Shown here: positions 6,314-9,267 of the stretch, piece by piece | How the letters are laid out: each line of letters opens with the position of its first letter | How positions within the stretch are numbered: the first letter of the stretch is position 1 | Assembly: GCA_947504795.1 (NCBI GenBank) | Contig: CANNJG010000065.1 | Coordinates: 1 to 9,267 of the forward strand | Source of the DNA: Legionellaceae bacterium | Lineage (GTDB): Bacteria > Pseudomonadota > Gammaproteobacteria > Legionellales > Legionellaceae | DNA length: 9,267 bases | Reading direction: 5' to 3' | Translations under genes and position numbers: made by a program | Notes under the pieces: generated by a model | What the model was told of the DNA's origin: nothing | Databases searched by the model: none | Seen by the model: only the letters and a program-made list of their open reading frames with translations

Positions 6314-6802
6314 ATGACAGCAACGTGTTGCTGCGGGTCAGGAAGTTTTTATCAGCAGTGTTGTGAGCCCTTACATAAACATCATCAAATTGCATCCACT
6401 CCAGAGGCATTGATGCGCTCTCGCTATGCCGCCTATTGTTTAGGCAATATCGCGTATATTCAAAGTACGATGCAAGGTAAGGCAAGTCTTGGCTTTGATC
6501 TCCAAGCCGCTGCAGAATGGGCAAAACGCATGATATGGCTAGGATTACAAGTTCTAAGTACCGTGACACTTTCGGACAATGAAGCCGAAGTCGAATTTAT
6601 TGCACGTTTTGTAGAGGGTAACATTCTTCATCGCATGCATGAGAGGAGTCGATTTAAGCGCATATTAGGCCAGTGGTTTTACGTGGATGGACAAACATTA
6701 CCCCAGTCGACGCAATTGGTTTCTCGCAATGAGTCTTGCCCTTGCGGCAGTCAAAAAAAATGGAAACAGTGTCACGGTAAAGTGGGCTACATACCGACGT
6801 AA
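6314..6802 (+). CDS. ychJ: YchJ family protein with two SEC-C motifs
   Basis: A 162-residue UPF0225/YchJ-type protein of unknown biochemical role (E. coli 152 residues). It has zinc-binding SEC-C motifs at both ends: CCCGSGSFYQQCC (5-17; the expected ligands are Cys5, Cys7, Cys16 and Cys17) and CPCGSQKKWKQCHG (142-155; Cys142, Cys144, Cys153, His154). Between them is the YchJ core, including ALMRSRYAAY (32-41), WLGLQVL (75-81), EFIARFVEG (94-102) and ERSRF (110-114), with WFYVDGQ (121-127). I prefer ATG 6314, one base after the ybiT stop, because the first Cys then sits at residue 5 as in E. coli; ATG 6302 would add four residues and overlap ybiT. Neither start has a strong Shine-Dalgarno, which suggests coupling to ybiT. 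The 3' end overlaps the convergent ETF-QO gene. Confidence 0.9.
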   Translation: MTATCCCGSGSFYQQCCEPLHKHHQIASTPEALMRSRYAAYCLGNIAYIQSTMQGKASLGFDLQAAAEWAKRMIWLGLQVLSTVTLSDNEAEVEFIARFVEGNILHRMHERSRFKRILGQWFYVDGQTLPQSTQLVSRNESCPCGSQKKWKQCHGKVGYIPT

Positions 6803-8415
6803 TTGGGGCCACCGGATCCTTCAGGTGCGGTCCAAACGATGTTTTGCTTCGGATCTTTGATATCACATGCTTTGCAGTGTAAGCAATTTTGTGAATTGAT
6901 TTGAAGACGCACGCCATCGGCTTGTTGAACAAGCTCATAAACGCCAGCAGGGCAATAGCGTGTTTCTGGAGAAGCATACTGTTGATAATTCACAGAGAGT
7001 GCTAATGCTTGATCTTTAAGGGTTAAATGACATGGTTGGTTTTCCTCGTGGTATGTATTGGATAAATAAGCAGAGGATAAAATGTCAAAACTGAAATTAC
7101 CATCAGGAGGCGGGTAGTTAATCGGTTGTGTATTGCCCGCAGGTTTCAATGATTGATAATCTGCATGATTATGCAATGTCCAGGGCGAGTGACCGCGGGT
7201 GATATAGGTTTCAAAAGCCGCAAATGCTAAACCCGGCAATAATCCAAAACGAAATCCTGGGCGTATATTTCTAACCGTGTAAAGTTCGCGCTCAACCCAT
7301 GATGTTTTCATGGCTTCTGCATAGGCAAAATTTTCATTAAAGCCAGAATTTGATTGGGTTATCGTGGCATAACTCGTTTCGGCCGCCGTCATCCCGGATT
7401 GCATTGCAGTATGAATACCTTTGATTTTAGGTACATTCAGAAAACCTGCCGCATCGCCAATTAAGACGCCGCCTGAAAAACTCAATTTGGGTTGGGATTG
7501 CCAACCCCCTTCGTTTAATGCGCGTGCACCGTATGCGATACGTTCGCCGCCTTGAAGCAGGGTACGCATGTAAGGATGGGTTTTGAAACGTTGAAATTCA
7601 GCGAATAAATTTAACCATGTATTCGTATAATCAAGACCGATGACCAAACCCAGTGCTATTTTATTATCTGCCAAATGATAAATGAAGGAACCACCGTAAA
7701 TAGCTTGGGTCAACGGCCAACCGACCGTATGAACGACATGTCCAAGACTATGTTGTGCTTCCGGGATGGTCCATATTTCTTTGAGGCCCAACGCATAGGT
7801 TTGGGGATCGCAGTCCTTGTCTAAGTGAAAATGCCGGATTAATTGCTGGCTGAGTTGACCGCGACATCCTTCAGCAAATAGGGTTTGCTTAGCTTTTAAT
7901 TGCATACTGGGTTGGTATCGATCTGTCGGCTCGCCTTGCTTATCCACACCAACAGCTCCTGTGGCGACGCCACATACCGTGTTGTTATCGTCAAATAAAA
8001 TTTGACTTGCAGCAAATCCAGGATAAATTTCACAGCCTAAAGACTCAGCTTGTTTAGCTAGAAACTGACAAAGCTCGCCTAGCGAAATGATATAATTTCC
8101 TTGATTACGCATGGGTGCTGGGGTAGGAAGCGGCACAGCGCGTTGTGCGGTCAGATAATAAAAGGCATCGTGCGTGACAGGCGTACTGAGTGGTGCAGAT
8201 TGCCATGAGTCTGGCAGAAGCGCTTGGAGGGATCGGGGCTCTAGTACAGCGCCTGAAAGAATATGCGCGCCGATTTGTGAGCCTTTATCTAGGATGCAGA
8301 CACTGATATCACGTTGATGCTGTTGTGCTAATTGTTTTAAACGAATCGCTGCAGACAAACCAGACGGCCCCCCCCCCACGATCACGACATCATATTCCAT
8401 GCACTCTTGTTCCAT
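6787..8415 (-). CDS. Electron transfer flavoprotein-ubiquinone oxidoreductase (ETF-QO)
   Basis: Membrane-associated flavoprotein that takes electrons from reduced ETF, produced by acyl-CoA and other dehydrogenases, and passes them to ubiquinone. The 542 residues match the family. The FAD Rossmann motif VGGGPSG (13-19) is followed by GAHILSGAVLEP (49-60). GDAAGFLNVPKIKGIHTA (320-337) is the second FAD-contacting block. The C-terminal ferredoxin-like domain carries four cluster cysteines: Cys488 in RYCPAGVYE and Cys511, Cys514 and Cys517 in NCLHCKACDIKDP, then PEGSGGPNY (531-539). Start ATG 8415 gives MEQECMEYDVVIVGGG, which resembles other proteobacterial ETF-QOs; an AGG lies 7 bases before it. 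An in-frame ATG at 8400 is an alternative. The gene follows a DUF2892 gene by 16 bases. Codons 13-16 contain a run of ten G. ETF subunit genes are not in the window. The usual symbol varies between species, so none is given. Confidence 0.96.
   Translation of the reverse strand: MEQECMEYDVVIVGGGPSGLSAAIRLKQLAQQHQRDISVCILDKGSQIGAHILSGAVLEPRSLQALLPDSWQSAPLSTPVTHDAFYYLTAQRAVPLPTPAPMRNQGNYIISLGELCQFLAKQAESLGCEIYPGFAASQILFDDNNTVCGVATGAVGVDKQGEPTDRYQPSMQLKAKQTLFAEGCRGQLSQQLIRHFHLDKDCDPQTYALGLKEIWTIPEAQHSLGHVVHTVGWPLTQAIYGGSFIYHLADNKIALGLVIGLDYTNTWLNLFAEFQRFKTHPYMRTLLQGGERIAYGARALNEGGWQSQPKLSFSGGVLIGDAAGFLNVPKIKGIHTAMQSGMTAAETSYATITQSNSGFNENFAYAEAMKTSWVERELYTVRNIRPGFRFGLLPGLAFAAFETYITRGHSPWTLHNHADYQSLKPAGNTQPINYPPPDGNFSFDILSSAYLSNTYHEENQPCHLTLKDQALALSVNYQQYASPETRYCPAGVYELVQQADGVRLQINSQNCLHCKACDIKDPKQNIVWTAPEGSGGPNYVGM
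8368..8377 (-). repeat. G10 homopolymer in the ETF-QO FAD motif
   Basis: Ten consecutive C on the plus strand encode, on the minus strand, the last base of a Val codon and three GGG Gly codons of the GGGPSG nucleotide-binding motif. Tracts of this length are prone to slippage in replication and sequencing. A one-base change would shift the frame about 16 codons into the gene. Confidence 0.9.
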
Positions 8416-8431
8416 GGGGGTACCTGTTTGT

Positions 8432-8668
8432 TTATTTGACTTTTTTTATGTTGATTTTTATTTTTTCTATTAGAATAGGAATAGAGCACCAGCCTATGAT
8501 GCCTTCCGCTATCAAAATCACGCCGAGTAAAAAGCAAGTAAGCGCACCTAAGTGCAATAAAACGCCTAGGCAAAGAAAAACGCCAATAACGGTACGATTA
8601 ATTCTGTCGGTTTGATCAATATTGCATTTTATCGATTTTATGTAGGTTAAGAATTTAGTGTGCAGCAT
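8432..8668 (-). CDS. DUF2892 (YgaP-type membrane domain) protein
   Basis: A 78-residue hydrophobic protein with the features of the DUF2892 family: an N-terminal polar segment with NIDQTDRINRTVIGV (16-30), then two membrane stretches at about 27-41 and 43-62 with the GWCSIPIL segment (59-66), comparable to the GWCPLY motif of YgaP-type domains, and a basic tail (IEKIKINIKKVK). The same domain anchors rhodanese proteins such as YgaP to the inner membrane; stand-alone versions have no known function. Start ATG at 8668 has a Shine-Dalgarno GGAG 6 bases upstream; an earlier in-frame ATG at 8713 would overlap the likely promoter and adds residues without family match. ETF-QO begins 16 bases after its stop, so they form an operon. 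Confidence 0.82.
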   Translation of the reverse strand: MLHTKFLTYIKSIKCNIDQTDRINRTVIGVFLCLGVLLHLGALTCFLLGVILIAEGIIGWCSIPILIEKIKINIKKVK

Positions 8669-8700
8669 CTTTGACTCCGATAAGTTAACTGCTAGCAAAC

Positions 8701-8730
8701 AGCATACACGCAATTAGGGCCAGTTGACAA
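8701..8730 (-). promoter_or_regulatory. Promoter candidate for the DUF2892-ETF-QO operon
   Basis: Minus-strand TTGTCA (complement of 8725-8730, five of six) and TATGCT (complement of 8701-8706, four of six) are 18 bases apart and would start transcription near 8694, about 25 bases before the DUF2892 ATG. The hexamers lie inside overlapping inverted repeats. Confidence 0.45.
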
Positions 8731-8752
8731 TTCTGGTGTATGCCCTAAATTG
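8702..8752. repeat. Two overlapping inverted repeats at the operon promoter
   Basis: Repeat A: GCATACAC (8702-8709) with GTGTATGC (8736-8743), 8 bp perfect. Repeat B: CAATTAGGGC (8711-8720) with GCCCTAAATTG (8742-8752), 10 bp with one bulged A. The right arms share bases 8742-8743, so full versions cannot form together. The promoter hexamers of the operon lie within these arms, making it an operator candidate. Confidence 0.5.
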
Positions 8753-8910
8753 ATCGGCAAAAAAGTGATCAATGTTATTTCGTCCGTTAATCGGCCTCTT
8801 TTTAGCTAAAATCAAACAAAAACAGTCAGTCTCAAGTTGAATTTATCATTTTCACTTATATTCCCGAAAAATAAATCATAAATCTGTCCTCTCAGGCCAC
8901 ACCGTCTCAT
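8753..8910. other. Non-coding stretch between the operon promoter and the palindromic repeat
   Basis: No supported gene. It holds an inverted repeat, TTGATC (8750-8755) and GATCAA (8767-8772), around 11 bases. A plus-strand 22-codon frame (8772-8840, beginning MLFRPLIGLFLAKIK) has no clear ribosome site. A short CCG-TTAAT-CGG hairpin is followed by CCTCTTTTT (8785-8802). The rest is AT-rich without visible structure. Confidence 0.4.
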
Positions 8911-8944
8911 CCCCTCTCCACCGCCCACAGCGTGGGGGAGAGGG
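8911..8944. repeat. GC-rich palindromic repeat of a widespread type
   Basis: CCCTCTCC (8912-8919) pairs with GGAGAGGG (8937-8944), and CCCAC (8924-8928) pairs with GTGGG (8932-8936) around an AGC loop, with a 4-base bulge (ACCG) on one side. The right flank continues TTAGGGTGAG. Hairpins built on CCCTCTCC/GGAGAGGG with a flanking GGGTGAG are known as dispersed intergenic repeats in many proteobacteria. Its GC content contrasts with the AT-rich flanks. Confidence 0.55.
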
Positions 8945-8960
8945 TTAGGGTGAGTGGGTT

Positions 8961-8988
8961 AAAAACAGGTCGCGTTAGCGACACCTGC
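8961..8988 (-). terminator. Intrinsic terminator behind the transposase remnant
   Basis: Read on the minus strand: CAGGT, two unpaired bases, CGC, a TAAC loop, GCG and ACCTG, then five T. The hairpin starts immediately after the TAA of the remnant (8989-8991), as expected for a terminator of that gene. Confidence 0.5.
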
Positions 8989-9114
8989 TTATGATGTATT
9001 AACATTTTTAATGATGCCATAGACTACACGCGCCATTTTGGCAGCAACTGCAATATATCTTTTACGTTTTAAATCATCGTTATTTGAATCCTGCTTAATC
9101 TCGACTTTAGCCAT
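8989..9114 (-). pseudogene. Remnant resembling the C-terminus of an IS110/IS1111-type transposase
   Basis: A 41-codon minus-strand frame opens with ATG at 9114, shortly after an in-frame TGA, and ends at 8989. Its second half, LKRKRYIAVAAKMARVVYG (15-33) followed by IIKN, resembles the basic-hydrophobic helix at the very C-terminus of IS110/IS1111-family transposases, where K-x(n)-A-x-V-A-x-K-M/L-A-x-x-x-Y/W is usual. There is no Shine-Dalgarno, and none of the catalytic domain is present in the 150 bases upstream, so this is a decayed fragment rather than a working element. Alternatively it could be a small unrelated basic peptide gene. The assignment is by motif resemblance only. Confidence 0.45.
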
Positions 9115-9154
9115 TTTTGATATTCAATCAATAGGCAAGCGACACTGTATTTTT

Positions 9155-9267
9155 TCAGTTACGGTGATTAAAGCGCGATGGAATAGTGTTCTCTTCTTGT
9201 GGTTCTTTAGCTAAATCAATCAATAACGTGTTAATGTGTACATTTTGAAAATGCACGTTATATAATA
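9155..9267 (-). CDS. 3' end of an unrecognised minus-strand gene (partial)
   Basis: A minus-strand frame is open from the right edge to a TGA at 9155-9157, giving 37 codons that end NTIPSRFNHRN. The segment VHINTLLIDLAKEPQEEN is amphipathic and acidic. I recognise no family. It could be the end of a real gene, possibly another mobile-element piece given its neighbour, or a chance open frame; 37 codons without a stop is not strong evidence in this AT-rich DNA. Confidence 0.25.
   Translation of the reverse strand, partial: LYNVHFQNVHINTLLIDLAKEPQEENTIPSRFNHRN

Noticed and set aside
8325..8615. 96-codon plus-strand open frame with a hydrophobic stretch
   Set aside because: It is antisense to the ETF-QO start and the DUF2892 gene. 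Both of those have family motifs and sensible starts.
8669..8713. Upstream ATG extending the DUF2892 protein by 15 residues
   Set aside because: The ATG at 8668 has a well-spaced GGAG and fits the family; the extension would start inside the promoter -10 region.
1..9267. tRNA, rRNA, CRISPR arrays, riboswitches, phage attachment sites
   Set aside because: I found no cloverleaf-like segments, no regularly spaced direct repeats and no recognisable riboswitch core in the intergenic regions.

Overview
The window looks like a chromosomal segment of a moderately AT-rich gammaproteobacterium. The ygfZ / sdhE-ygfX neighbourhood, Fis, a YbiT-type ABC-F protein, YchJ and a proteobacterial ETF-ubiquinone oxidoreductase all point to that class. 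The gene styles would suit Legionellales (Legionella/Coxiella relatives), but this last step is inference from protein character only. Most of the window is housekeeping DNA; the accessory-looking part is the right-hand ~550 bases.

Layout. (1) 1-350, minus: 5' part of ygfZ (folate-binding Fe-S maintenance protein), cut by the window edge. (2) 351-1982, plus: a divergent, tightly overlapping set of a DusB-like tRNA-dihydrouridine synthase, sdhE (SDH flavinylation factor) and ygfX. The 25-base gap between the divergent genes holds a perfect palindrome that can serve as -10 element in both directions. (3) 2081-3985, plus: htpG (bacterial Hsp90) behind a good sigma-32-type heat-shock promoter. 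(4) 4198-4506, plus: fis, alone, with a palindromic operator candidate next to its start and a 16-bp perfect hairpin behind it. (5) 4705-6802, plus: a YbiT-like ABC-F ATPase followed at once by ychJ. (6) 8668-6787, minus: a small DUF2892 membrane protein and ETF-QO, convergent with ychJ and overlapping its 3' end by 16 bases; the ETF-QO FAD-binding motif is encoded by a run of ten G. (7) 8669-9267: no full gene. It contains overlapping inverted repeats with promoter-like hexamers on both strands, a palindromic repeat of a widespread type, a 41-codon remnant resembling the C-terminus of an IS110/IS1111-type transposase with its own terminator, and the open 3' end of an unrecognised minus-strand gene that runs off the window.

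How the parts work together. Several genes share a theme of flavin and Fe-S enzymes. The Dus enzyme uses FMN, SdhE loads FAD onto succinate dehydrogenase, YgfZ supports Fe-S enzymes, and ETF-QO carries FAD plus a 4Fe-4S cluster and feeds electrons to the quinone pool. HtpG, Fis and the ABC-F protein belong to stress and growth-phase control and translation. I do not see a clear new defence or mobile system. The most interesting points are the symmetric, apparently leaderless divergent promoter, the heat-shock promoter of htpG, the G10 tract in ETF-QO, and the structured DNA around fis, ybiT and the right-hand region.
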